Shown: positions 44,273 to 53,886 of the stretch, one piece after another
How positions within the stretch are numbered: the stretch's first letter is position 1
Layout: each line of letters starts with the position of its first letter
The notes under the pieces: generated by a model
Seen by the model: only the letters and a program-made list of their open reading frames with translations
What the model was told of the DNA's origin: nothing
Database searches by the model: none
Source of the DNA: Adenophora triphylla var. japonica
Lineage: Eukaryota; Streptophyta; Magnoliopsida; Asterales; Campanulaceae
Assembly (NCBI GenBank): GCA_022495995.1
Contig: JAFEMH010003641.1
Coordinates: forward strand, 186,001-250,000
Direction: 5' to 3'
DNA length: 64,000 nucleotides
Position numbers and translations under genes: made by a program

Positions 44273-45073
44273 TTGGCTGGAAGTCGTGCAACCCGTGAAC
44301 AACCCTTGGTGATAAAGGGTAGAATCGATAACTGTGAATTTGAGAGACTCCTCGTTGATACGGGGGCCTCTCGAGATATTTTGTACTATTCCGCCTTCCA
44401 GATGATGGGATTAAAAGATACCATCCTGGAACCTTACCATGGAAGGCTAGAAGGTTTCACCAACCACAAAGTCGGTGCAAAGGGAACTGTTGATCTACAG
44501 CTAGAAGTTGGTGAACATCCCTTCCGAACCGTGGCTACAATCACTTTCGTAGTCATGGACTTAACCATTGACTACCATGCTATTCTCGGCATTCCAAGTC
44601 AAGCGAAACTTGGGTTGGTTGCCTCCCTTCCTCACCAACGAGTCAAATTTCCTACTTGTGCTGGAATTGGATGCGTGAGGGCGACCGCCAAGGACTTCTT
44701 GGAGCATGTCATGAAGATCCGGAAAGCATCTCAAAGGGTGGAGATAGATACTCCGGAAGATAACATAAAAATCTCTAAGTCTCTGAAAACTACCCACACC
44801 AGCTCTAGAATGAGCTTTATCCGCGAAGTACCAGAAGAGGAACCCGTGGTCCTAGAAATTGCAGATGACCATGATATAGTTCCGTCCGTCCCGGAGACAG
44901 ATCCTGTTCTCGTCAGTGGCCAGAACTTGGGGGCCAACCCTGACTTGAGGATAGTTGATCTGCCCGACGTTAACGAATTGATGGAAGAGGAAGGCCTCAA
45001 CGTGAATGACAATGAGGGTAGAAGACTTAGAGAAATCATCATCGAATCCTTGGAATTTCGAGACAGTCCATAA
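44273..45073 (+). pseudogene. aspartic protease of V
   Basis: 266 codons in the same frame as gag and RT. The catalytic motif L-L-V-D-T-G-A-S-R-D-I-L is near residue 27-38; AILGIPSQAKLGLVASLPHQ follows as the second half of the retropepsin fold. An acidic linker leads to a TAA at 45071-45073 (CAA-to-TAA fits) that separates it from RT. It would process the polyprotein. The initial Met is only the first after a stop, not a true start. Confidence 0.88.
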
Positions 45074-46074
45074 ATGGAGCCCGTGGATGAATTGGAAGAG
45101 GTGGTCATCAACCCTGACTACCCTGAACAAAAAATCAAACCCGGGGGCCAGCTATCCCCGAAAGAGAAGGAAAAAATCATCTCCCTCCTAAAAAACAGTC
45201 TAGATGTCTTCGCTTGGAGAGTTGAAGATATGAGGGGGATTAATGAAGAAGTGGCCCTCCACCGCCTGGATGTTGATCCGTCTGCTAAAACTATCGCGCA
45301 GACAAGGAGGATCTTTGCAAAAGACAAGGAGGAGGCCATCAAGGAAGAGCTGCAAAAGTTACTTAGCATTGAAATCATACAAAAAGTAAAATACCCCGTT
45401 TGGTTGGCCAACGTGGTGATGGTTAAAAAGCAAAATGGAAAGTGGCGAATGTGCATTGACTTCACTGATCTCAACAAGGCCTGCCCAAAGGACAGTTACC
45501 TTCTTCCCAGAATTGACAAGTTGGTTGACTCCATAGCTGGACACCGAACTCTCATTTTCTTAGATGCCTATTCAGGCTATCATCAGATAAAAATGGCGGA
45601 AGAGGACATTGAGAAGACGACCTTCCAAACATCGAGAGGAAATTATTGCTATGCCATGATGCCCTTTGGGCTTAAGAATGCGGATGCCACGTACCAACGC
45701 ATGGTGAGTGAAGTGTTTGGAGAACAAATAGGTCGTAACATGGAGGCCTACATTAATGACATGGTCATAAATACCAAGGAGGGTAGTCACGCCCCTGACC
45801 TGGAAGAAACCATTAACAATCTCCGAGCCAACAACATGAAGCTAAACCCAAGTAAATGTGTGTTTGGGGTGAAAGTTGGAAAGTTCCTAGGCTTCATGGT
45901 ATCTCAAAGGGGAATAGAGGCGAACCCTGAAAAAATCAAAGCCCTTATTGACATGAAGGAACCTACTAACATCAAGGAGGTTCAGAGATTGAACGGAAGA
46001 ATAGCGGCTCTTGGAAGATTCATTGCCAAATCTGCCAAAAAATCACTGCCATTCTTCAAGGTATTGAAGGGGGC
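45074..46074 (+). pseudogene. reverse transcriptase of V, active site changed and 3' end lost
   Basis: Same frame as protease. Blocks in order: LDVFAWRVEDMRGI, RRIFAKDKEEAIKEELQKLL, YPVWLANVVMVKKQNGKWRMC, IDFTDLNKACPKDSYLLPRI, FLDAYSGYHQIKM, YCYAMMPFGLKNADATYQR, then A-Y-I-N-D-M-V in place of the catalytic Y-V-D-D: the first Asp is Asn (GAT-to-AAT), which should abolish activity. CVFGVKVGKFLGFMVSQRGIE and the thumb follow up to FFKVLKGA, where LTR T begins; codons after 46074 are not part of the gene. Confidence 0.93.
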
Positions 46075-46899
46075 TGTAAGTACCCAAATCCGGATCGTTA
46101 CAATCCGGTAACTGGCCCTTTCCAAGTTAACCGGAATCCGTTAACTCCCCCTTTCCGAGTCAACGAGACTTCTCAGGTCTGCCTCGTGCATCCAAATTCC
46201 AAATTGTACTCAACACACGTTATCACACGTAAAAGTACCACTTTCCTCGAAATACGCAATTTTTGGAACTTTCCAGGACTGTTCTGGATATTTTCTCGGA
46301 CAGTTATTTAGAAAATAGTCAAAATCGGGATTAACGGAGCAAAAACCCAATCTTAGCGACTAAGCTAGACACGTGGCACACATGCACAGCAACCACATCT
46401 CCATCAATCAAATTCAAGGGTGAAAAGTCCAAAATACCCCTGAAATTGAGTGACTGGCCGTCCGGCCTGTTCTTTCAGATAAATTTCCAGTCTCAGCAAT
46501 CCTCAGCCAGTCCCAACAATTTCCAAAATACCTCAAAAGTCCCTCAAACTGAGGAAAGGGCCGGCCGGCCTGATCTTCAAATTTACCCCCTATAATAACA
46601 GCCCCTCCCCTTCAGTAAATGAGGTCAAAATATTATTAGTCTCAGCCATACCTTACAGTTCCAGCAGCCAAAACCCCCTTCCAAGCCCCGAAAATGCCTC
46701 GATTTGCGTGAAAACCACATTTTTCAACCAAACACGAGCCAAACACTTCCGAAACACCCCTCAAACACCTTTTCATATCCCATATACGCCTTTCCGAGCC
46801 AAAGAGTCAACACCTATCCATTGGTAACATACTCACTCTCTAAACTCTGTTTTGTCTCAATTTACGCATCATACTGTGAATGTGGTGCCCAAATTTTTG
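46075..46899 (+). mobile_element. LTR fragment T of a Tat-like element
   Basis: It starts TGTAAGTACCCAAATCCGG right after the V coding sequence and resembles the LTR starts of X and U'. It has a U3-like AT/GC mix, a palindrome pair, and a TATA box (CTATAATAAC, 46590-46599). No LTR end or PBS was found; the sequence runs into the reversed LTR of U' at about 46899, so it is probably a 5' LTR truncated by that insertion. Open frame 46704-46940 is not supported. Confidence 0.65.
46456..46599 (+). promoter_or_regulatory. palindrome pair and TATA box of LTR T
   Basis: GGCCGTCCGGCC (46456-46467) and GGGCCGGCCGGCC (46558-46570) lie upstream of the TATA box CTATAATAAC (46590). They are the only GC-rich blocks in the surrounding 500 bp. 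Confidence 0.65.
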
Positions 46900-47559
46900 T
46901 GTTGGATTCACGCGAGTTTGAAGACATCCGAGTTATTTGAAAAACGGAGTCGCCACGCCATTTTGATTACCTCAAAACTTTGAAAAAAAGGTTTTATGGG
47001 TTCGGAGGTTAAGTTACCCCTTGGGAAGAACGTTTGGCGTTCACCCAAGGTGCCTTGCCGGAGCAAGTCTCCCATAATTTCATTAATCGTGCTTGCTTGC
47101 ATGCTTTCTTGTGTGCATGTGTTTGAAAATAAGGGGGGAATGTCCCAAGTCGTCTTCCGGACGTACAAACCATTTGTTGGTTGTCGCTCGGGATTCCTTG
47201 GAATTTTATGTATTTGGGATTATGATCCCGTCCTCATCTTATGACTTGTGATCATCGCATTTTAACCTCGGGACCCTCGGGACTTGCGTGATCGAGAGAA
47301 TGACTCTCTTTTGGTCAAAGATGAGGTTCTTTAGGAAAGGAAGGTCCTTAGCCCATCAATCCTACGCTTTAAGACAGTCGAGCTCGTATGGAGGCTTCAT
47401 ACTCTTTCTTAAGCGATAATCGGAGATATAGGGTTCAAGGTATCCCTTTCTAAAGAAATATGAAACCTTTAATGGAAGGAACGATGTAAAGATAGGATCT
47501 TTTACACCGGTCCGTTCCAAGGTTGGGGGAAAGGGGGAAATGCATGATGAAAAAATGAC

Positions 47560-47960
47560 ACTTTAATGAAAAGATGACATTTTTGGGTTGCAAATGATGC
47601 ACTTAGTTTAAAGAAATAATCTTTATTGCAAATGATGCATAAAGATTTGATTTTTTATGCAAATGATGCATTTTTGTTGAAGAAATTGGCATTCATTATG
47701 CAAATGATGCATAAAGATTGCATTTTGAAAAGCATATGATGCTAGTTTATGGTAAAGACATGGTCTTTAAAGCAAATGATGCTTGAACAAGGGGTTTTGA
47801 ATGCAAAGGATGCATTTTTATTGAAAAGATTGGATTTTTATATGCAAATGATGCATAAAAATGACATTTTTATTTGAAAATGGGAGTTTTAGGTGCAAAG
47901 GATACACCTTTATGAAAAAAGACTACATTTTTATGACAAATGAGGTCTTAATGCATGCAA
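47560..47960 (-). repeat. GCAAATGATGCA repeats in the U' LTR
   Basis: About ten copies of GCAAATGATGCA or close forms (for example 47589, 47628, 47658, 47700, 47772, 47843) at irregular 30-70 bp spacing, joined by AAAGA or TTTTTATTGAAAAGA. Confidence 0.75.
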
Positions 47961-48281
47961 AAGGGAAAAGGGTGATAAAGATGTGATCTTTAACTATGAA
48001 TGCCAAGTCCCAAGCAAGATATATGAATGCAATGAGCAAGTATATCAATTAAAAGCAAGGTTAGGGCGTGCGAGGTTACCAATTGCTTCCTTTGCTTCTT
48101 TGGTTGGAGCTAGGAGGAGAGATTGGTCTTGGATCTTCAAGGAGGAGGGAGGGAGCTTCTTGGCCTTCTTCTTCACCTTCTTGAGCCTTCACCAATATTC
48201 TTCACGTCTTGGGAGTGACTGAGTGTATTGCTATGGGTTGTGTGTATTGTTGTTGTGTGTTGAAATGGGTAGAGGAGGGCT

Positions 48282-48357
48282 CTATTTATAGGCAGTCTGG
48301 ATAAGGCTAATGAAGCCGTGCGGCCAGAGACCTTGGGCTAATGCAGCCGTGCGGGCT
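48282..48357 (-). promoter_or_regulatory. palindrome pair and TATA box of the U' LTR
   Basis: On the minus strand AGCCCGCACGGCT (48345-48357) and GGCCGCACGGCT (48314-48325) sit 25-75 bp upstream of TATAAATAG (48282-48290). Each is followed by GCATTAGCC or TCATTAGCC. Confidence 0.7.
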
Positions 48358-48590
48358 TATCCACAATGACTCAACATTCTAGAACCATGCAAGGTGGCAT
48401 TATTCTAGAACCTTCTCCCTAATTAAGAAAAAACGTGTTTTCTTAATTAGGAAGGCTTCCTTCAGCCCTAATTTTAATTTGGGACTGCTCCAGACATTTC
48501 CTAACACTAGGAAGGTCCGGGAATTACCGGAAACTTACCGAAATTGCCGGGAAATTTAACTCAAGGCATGAGCCAGATTTGGGTACTTAC

Positions 48591-49560
48591 AGAAGCCCTC
48601 GGCAACGTCACTTGCAAGGCGAGTGGGGTTGTCGATAGAAAAGGATCCGATCTCGCGAATGCCGAGACGGATTGGGTGACCAAGACGGTCGAGTGGCCGA
48701 ACCTTTGGAAGGCTACCTACGTATCCCTGAGGAATCAAGCCAGCCGTAGTTCGGAATTAGGATCCGCTGGGGAGGAAGAAGAGAAACCGGTCTCTTGCCG
48801 GGGAAAAGAAGAGAAAATGACCTAGGAGGTCAAGCAATTGATCCTACCGGGGATATGCTAGGAGTGACCAAGGTGGTCGGATATCCGAACTTCTACGAGG
48901 GGCTACTTTATCACCGAGGAGTGACAAAGAAACAGGGTGACCAAAGTGGTCGAATGGCTGACCTTTTATAAAAGGCTACCTACGTATCCCTGAGGAATCA
49001 AGCCTTGATCGTAGTTCAAGCATCACTAGATAGTTAGGAACGATGTCTAGGATTCTTGAGATTTTGACAATTAATGGAGGTCGTCACCCGATTGAAACTA
49101 GAGCCGACGTCACTATCGAGTGGATAGAGGTAGCTAGAGTTTGGTGAACTTGAGCATACGTCTCAATCTCTTTCGAATCGTAGATATGGGTTGCCGAGCT
49201 AGAATGATTTAAGCATACGTCTCAATCTCTTTCGAATCAGAGATATGGGTTGCCAGAGCTAGAATGATTTAAGCATACGTCTCAATCTCTTTCGAATCAG
49301 AGATATGGGTTGCCAATGACTTGAGCATACGTCTCAATCTCTTTCGAATCAGAGATATGGGTTGCCAAAGCATACGTCACTATTCATGACAGAGGTAACT
49401 TAAGTTGAGAGAAACTTGAGCGTACGTCACTATTCGGGATAGAGGTAGCTTAAGTTGAGAGAAACTTGAGCGTACGTCACTATTCGGGATAGAGGTAGCT
49501 TAAGTTGAGAGAAACTTGAGCGTACGTCACTATTCGGGATAGAGATAGGCTCAATTTAGA
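48591..49560 (-). other. 3' untranslated region of U' with hairpins and tandem repeats
   Basis: On the minus strand the hairpin GAACTACG...GGGATACGTAGG occurs at 48711-48757 and 48970-49020, 125-430 bp before the LTR, as in X. At 49150-49380 a 57-62 bp unit (GCATACGTCTCAATCTCTTTCG, AGATATGGGTTGCC) occurs four times. At 49380-49545 a 63-bp unit (TTGAGCGTACGTCACTATTCG, GGATAGAGGTAGCTTAAG) occurs three times. The plus frame 48544-48825 is not supported. Confidence 0.65.
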
Positions 49561-49945
49561 GTTTTGACAATTCGGAGGTTGTCACCTAGCGTTATCCCGT
49601 TATAACGGAATTAACGGAGGCGACTGGGAATAGAGCTTGATTGATAAAGAGATAAGGGATATTTTCTGAAAAAAAATGTTATCTTGGTTAAAAGATAACG
49701 GAAATTGCATGCCCAAGTGAAAGGTCCAAAGGTGATTGTAATTTCGCTCGTAGCGAATGAAGCCGCCCGCATGAGATGGAGAAAAAGGAGCCGTACGGCT
49801 AGAGACCTGTTTTTTCCGCATTATTTAAAACAGGTTTGAACGGGCATTGGGCATTATTGCCGCCCAAGAACTGCCGAGGAAGAGAGAGAGAAAGGAGAGA
49901 ATTTCTTCAAAAATTCTTCAATTCCCTTTGCTTCTATCGATTGGA
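49561..49945 (+). promoter_or_regulatory. possible promoter region of the opposite-strand gene in U'
   Basis: Two palindromic GC blocks (GAAGCCGCCCGC at about 49760, AGCCGTACGGCT at 49791-49802) are followed by a TATA-like CATTATTTAAAAC (49820-49832), an AGAGAGAGAAAGGAGAGA leader and the ATG at 49946. The order palindromes, TATA, gene copies that of the LTR promoters. Confidence 0.45.
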
Positions 49946-52551
49946 ATGGATCCGGAGGGCAATCCCATACCGAGGCAAGCAAGAAGGAACATCTCCGCGG
50001 CTGCGAGAAGGAGGAGAAAGGAGCTCGTTCGGACGGAGAGGAAGTATGACTTCCTTACGCCTCCATCGGAGCTTTACCCGGGGAGAAGGGAGCATAAATC
50101 AACGAACCCGCGATCGGTTGGGGTAAGCATTCTCATTTTGCTCAAATCCGATGATTTTGCTTGATTTTTGAATGATATAGGGCTTGACCTAAATTTTAGG
50201 AATTTTCTAGGATTTTTGAATGACTTTGAGACATTGATGAATAACCTATAAGGCTAAGAATATGCAATGTGCAACTTATTTGATGAAAATTATGAGAATG
50301 ACTCACTTTTTTCTCGCAAAATGAAGTAAGAATGAGAATTTTCAAAATATGAGACGGAGTTCTTGCCTTGTGCTAGAACTAGGTCAAAATTCTGATTTTC
50401 AATGAGAAAACAGGATTTTGGAAGATGAAAATGGTTCATGCATGCCGTTTTTGAAAGAATAATGCTTATGTGAAAAGAATTGTGAAAATTGTGATTTTGT
50501 GTTTTTAGGAAAGCAATGACGCGTTTCAAATGATGAAAGGCGTTTTTTGATGCAAATAATGCTAAAAAAACTTTTGTGAATGCTTTTCTTTTGAAAATAG
50601 GTGCATTTTTGTGAATATATGCATGCTTTTGAAAATGATAAAGGACTGACACTTTTTTTTTTGTGCTTGTCTACAGGAGAACAAGTCTAGAGGACCATCG
50701 GAGATAGCAGTTAAGCTTTGGCAGAGGATGCCGGATTTCGAGAAGAATGGGGTGAACCCCAAGAATTTGGTGAGGGCTACCGGCCTGGATTCATTCGTCG
50801 AGGCTATCGGCAGGGGTGTCCATATCACCTCTAAGAGCAAGGGCTTGGTCCAGGCCCTTTCTGAGTTCTGGTGGGATAGTACCCATAGCTTTCACCTGAG
50901 CTGGGGAGAGCCGACAGTTGACTCCTCGCCGATTTCACAGCCTATTATCGGCCTACAGCTCACCGGGAGGCCCGTGACTTGAGAGACCATATTACGCCCG
51001 AGGAGTTCCTGTGCTTTGGTCGGGTTTGAGCCGATTCCCAAGGGGCCGGGGATGGAGACGCGGAACGCCGAGGTGGCAGCCGACTTGCATGCGTAATTTG
51101 CCGCTAATGATGTGACTCGCTCAGCCACTGGCTAGAGCATTCATATGGTTGATGCTATCACCACTATCTTTGCTAATTCGGGACGCCGGCCATGACTTGC
51201 CTCCTTGACTCTCTGGAGGATGTTGATGGGATAGGGACGGCCTCTTGGGGCGAGGCCGGATTGGCGGAGTTGTACTTCTCGTTGGACATGTACATGGAAC
51301 AAAGCCGCTTCCATGGATCGGCTTCTCATTTGCCCTCGAGGTAGTCTCCTTTCTTTTTTTCTTTTCTCTTTCCTGCCTTGAGACTATTATGAGAGAGAAT
51401 GACCTTTGATGTTTTGGACATGCAGCCTGGTTTTGTGAGGTGATCGGGTTCTTCCCTCGGGACCAAGCAGAGTGATGTCACCATCTTCCCCGCTATGGTT
51501 CGCCGGAGGGGAGATGCGAGGGATAAATTCACGGGAAGACCCGGATCACTTTCGACTACAAAATGGTGAGGCCACCATCAACAGGATGGGCATGACGGAG
51601 CGGACTTCTACCCTCGGGTGTATCCGGAGATCTTGGCCGGAGATGCCATTGATGTGACGAGGCGCAGGAGGTGGCTCACCGGGCCGACATGTGATGTCAT
51701 TTACTGGGACCGTTTCTCGAGGCAAGATGGCCATGTCCCTCCATTGACGCCATTACTCCTCAGATCCTCCAAAGACGGATGCTACAACCTGTGGATTGGC
51801 CGAGGATGAGATAGCGAGGTACTGTGCGGTGCGTGGCCGCAGAGGAGTACTTTGACATGGACACCCCTACGCCGTGTTTGTGGAGCAGCCCGAGGACGCC
51901 TGCGAAGCCTAGTGAAGCCGGCGGTCACTCGTGGATACGGGGAGGATGAGCCTATCGACCCGCCGATCCCTCCCGCGCATCCGTCCTATGTGGTCCATGG
52001 AGTGCCGAGGAGGATGAGGATACCGTCCCCGATGCTAGGGAGCCCCAAGACACCTTGCCGCCCGATAGCACCGTGAGTATACTTTTAGGGTCCTTCCCTT
52101 TTCAGCCTTTCGCATTTTCTCGCTTTTTGCAATTTTCTCGAGATTTTTCTGAATTTTTTTTTGAGATTTTCTCTTCTTTTCTCGTGTTCCACTCGCACTT
52201 ACGATAGGGCCGGTCGTGCAGTAATAGGGGCCGGAAGGACATGTGCCGGTCTCTTCGAGGAAGCCGGCTCGCGCTTCGAAGGCGGCAAGAGATGCACAGG
52301 AGCCCGGGCACAAGAGACGGCACGTCGGGGCACAGCCTACCTCATCGGCCTCGGAATACTCTTCCAAAGTGCCATGCCTCGGGGCGGGGACCCAACGCCG
52401 ACATTCGGAGCAAATGGCCGAGTACGGCACGATAATGTCCATTTGTCCGACGTGAGCGACTGTGAGGACTTGATGAGGAGGCTAGCATCTATGAGCCGAG
52501 TAGCGATGAGGAGGAGGAAGAAGAATCTGAGGCCTAGGAGGTCTCTAGGAT
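49946..52551 (+). pseudogene. opposite-strand extra gene 1 of U' (plant-mobile-domain-like, with introns)
   Basis: Exon 1 (49946-50122) encodes a basic start, M-D-P-E-G-N-P-I-P-R-Q-A-R-R-N, 59 codons ending at G|GTAAGC. A 554-bp intron ends TCTACAG at 50676. Exon 2 continues in phase: ENKSRGPSEIAVKLWQRMPDF, then LVQALSEFWWDSTHSFHLSWGE and LQLTGRPVT, as in plant mobile domain proteins (W-D-x-x-x-x-x-F x-x-x-W-G-E ... T-G-x-P-V). A TGA at 50980 and shifts follow. Likely later introns are at 51341-51430 (GTAGTC to TGCAG) and 52071-52206 (GTGAGT to GATAG). It runs opposite to U' between its 3' untranslated region and presumed pol, as antisense ORFs of Tat elements do. Confidence 0.6.
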
Positions 52552-53068
52552 AGATTTGGAACGAAACAAACAATGAACAATTTTTATGCACACTTTGTTT
52601 ATTTTTTGCTTTATTTGGGCGCCGATGGGGCGAAAACATTGTATTTACATTTTATTTACTTTTCTAATTTATGCTTTCTCAAGTTGCATATTATTTGAGC
52701 CTGGGGCGACTTTTTTGCTTGGAATTGGGGTCAAACCGGGCCAAAATGATTTATAATGGTATATAAATGCTTGAATGGCTTCTCGGATATGTTTTTGTAC
52801 AGTTTTGGTTGAAAAAGTGGGGTGAAACTCCCTTGGGCAGCAATCTTTGGTTGCCGCAGAATTTTTTCTCGCAGAGGGCTAATGTAGCCGTGCGGCATGG
52901 CCTTGAGGGAAAATGAAGCCGTGCGGCTTACAAGTCATGTCTCGAGCTGGTTATTTTCTCGAATAAAAGCAAGGCTTGGCCATTTCATTTCATTTTCACT
53001 CTAGACTTGTCCCAATTGTTCCCAGAGCATATTTTGGACCTAAAAGCACCATCTTTGAACACTTTGCG
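52552..53068 (+). promoter_or_regulatory. spacer with a palindrome pair before the second extra ORF
   Basis: Contains TAGCCGTGCGGCA (about 52888) and AAGCCGTGCGGCTT (about 52918), then a CGAATAAAAGC TATA-like stretch (52959) and a leader. The palindromes match those in the U' LTR (48314, 48345). Confidence 0.45.
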
Positions 53069-53886
53069 ATGGAGAAGCCCGTCGATTGCAAAGGGGGAAG
53101 CGAGACCATTTTCTATCCGGTCTTCAATCTTGGGCGAGACATAACTTCCAAAATCACAAGTGGACTGCTTGATTCTTCCTTCAAGATCAAGTCTTTATGG
53201 CATTTGAGGGATCTCCCGCCCGATTGGGACTCCGTTGAGAGCCGCAAAGAAAGTTCTCGGGACGTCCGGAGACATGTTTATCGCTTCTCTTACAACGAAA
53301 TTGTCCCAACGCACGAAGACTTCAGAGCCTTGATTGGGGGTCCCGAGACCGAGGCTATATCTATTCCGCCGATCGGAGACGTGCCGGTGACGGTAAAGCT
53401 TGCATCTTTTCTCGCAGATTCCTTTGGGAGAGGCCGAGAGGATGATGGTAGCCCTGATAGGATTGACCTTTCGATATCCCGGTGCCTGGGTCTCCGTATA
53501 CGGCCGCGACCACGGGTGGCTATGGATGCTTTCATTCTCTCGCGTATTCTCTCGTTCTCGTTCACCGCCGAGTCCGTGGGAATTGGCCATAGTGGCCTCT
53601 TGGACATGGTCGAGACCGCAGGGCCGGGAAGGATATTGTCCCGCCGGGTTTTGGGAGAGACATTTCATGGGATCGACTGTGATGGCTCGGGGAGACCATT
53701 TCATGAGGTCCGGAGTCCCGCTATGTTGACTTTGTGGTCAGCAGGAGAGGCTCTGAGCTTTGCCTCGGGGCTTTGCCGACTCAGGCCCTTGGGTGATTTC
53801 TCTGAGAGGTGCGCCTAGGCAAGCAGAACAGGTAGCCGGAGCCGATGATGGCTAGGCTATCCACTTCGGACATCCGTTGGTGGATA
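53069..53886 (+). pseudogene. opposite-strand extra gene 2 of U'
   Basis: An open frame from M-E-K-P-V-D (53069) to a TAG at 53816-53818, 250 codons: TIFYPVFNLGRDITSKITSG, SLWHLRDLPPDWDSVESRKES, RFSYNEIVPTHEDFRALIGG, then DVPVTVKLASFLADSF and a less convincing tail, where a shift may lie (about 53430). E-I-V-P-T-H-E-D-F-R-A-L-I-G recalls the W-G-E/T-L-E-D motif of plant mobile domains, but weakly. ACC|GTAAGTGC at 53887 could be its splice donor or the start of LTR U2. No known function. Confidence 0.45.

Larger units (their letters stand above)
41084..46074 (+). mobile_element. Ty3/gypsy Tat-lineage element V, 3' part cut off
   Basis: 5' LTR about 41084-41821, PBS at 41823, gag, protease and RT follow in the plus direction. 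The RT sequence (FTDLNKACPKDSYLLPRIDKLVD) is of the Tat group. At 46075 the RT-to-RNase H linker (FFKVLKGA) is interrupted by another LTR, and the rest is not in the window. From 42650 to 46074 all pieces share one frame, broken only by stop codons. Confidence 0.88.
46900..48590 (-). repeat. 3' LTR of Tat-like element U'
   Basis: On the minus strand it starts TGTAAGTACCCAAATCTGGC at 48590 and ends near 46900 (GTGAATCCAACA). It has a TATA box (TATAAATAGAGCCC, about 48278-48290), a U5 copy of GGCGTGGCGACTCCG (46945-46961), and many TGCAAATGATGCA repeats. The sequence beyond 48590 is the element's 3' untranslated region (polypurine GCCGAGGGCTTC), which sets the orientation. The 5' LTR is not in the window. 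Confidence 0.75.

Noticed and set aside
46075..48590. A 2.5-kb DNA transposon with 16-19 bp inverted ends
   Set aside because: No matching target duplication flanks it (GGGGC against GAAGC), and both halves have LTR features (TATA, U5 motif).
49150..49560. Regular repeats with short spacers that might recall a CRISPR array
   Set aside because: The whole unit including the spacer repeats, in plant retroelement DNA with no cas genes; it is a simple tandem array.
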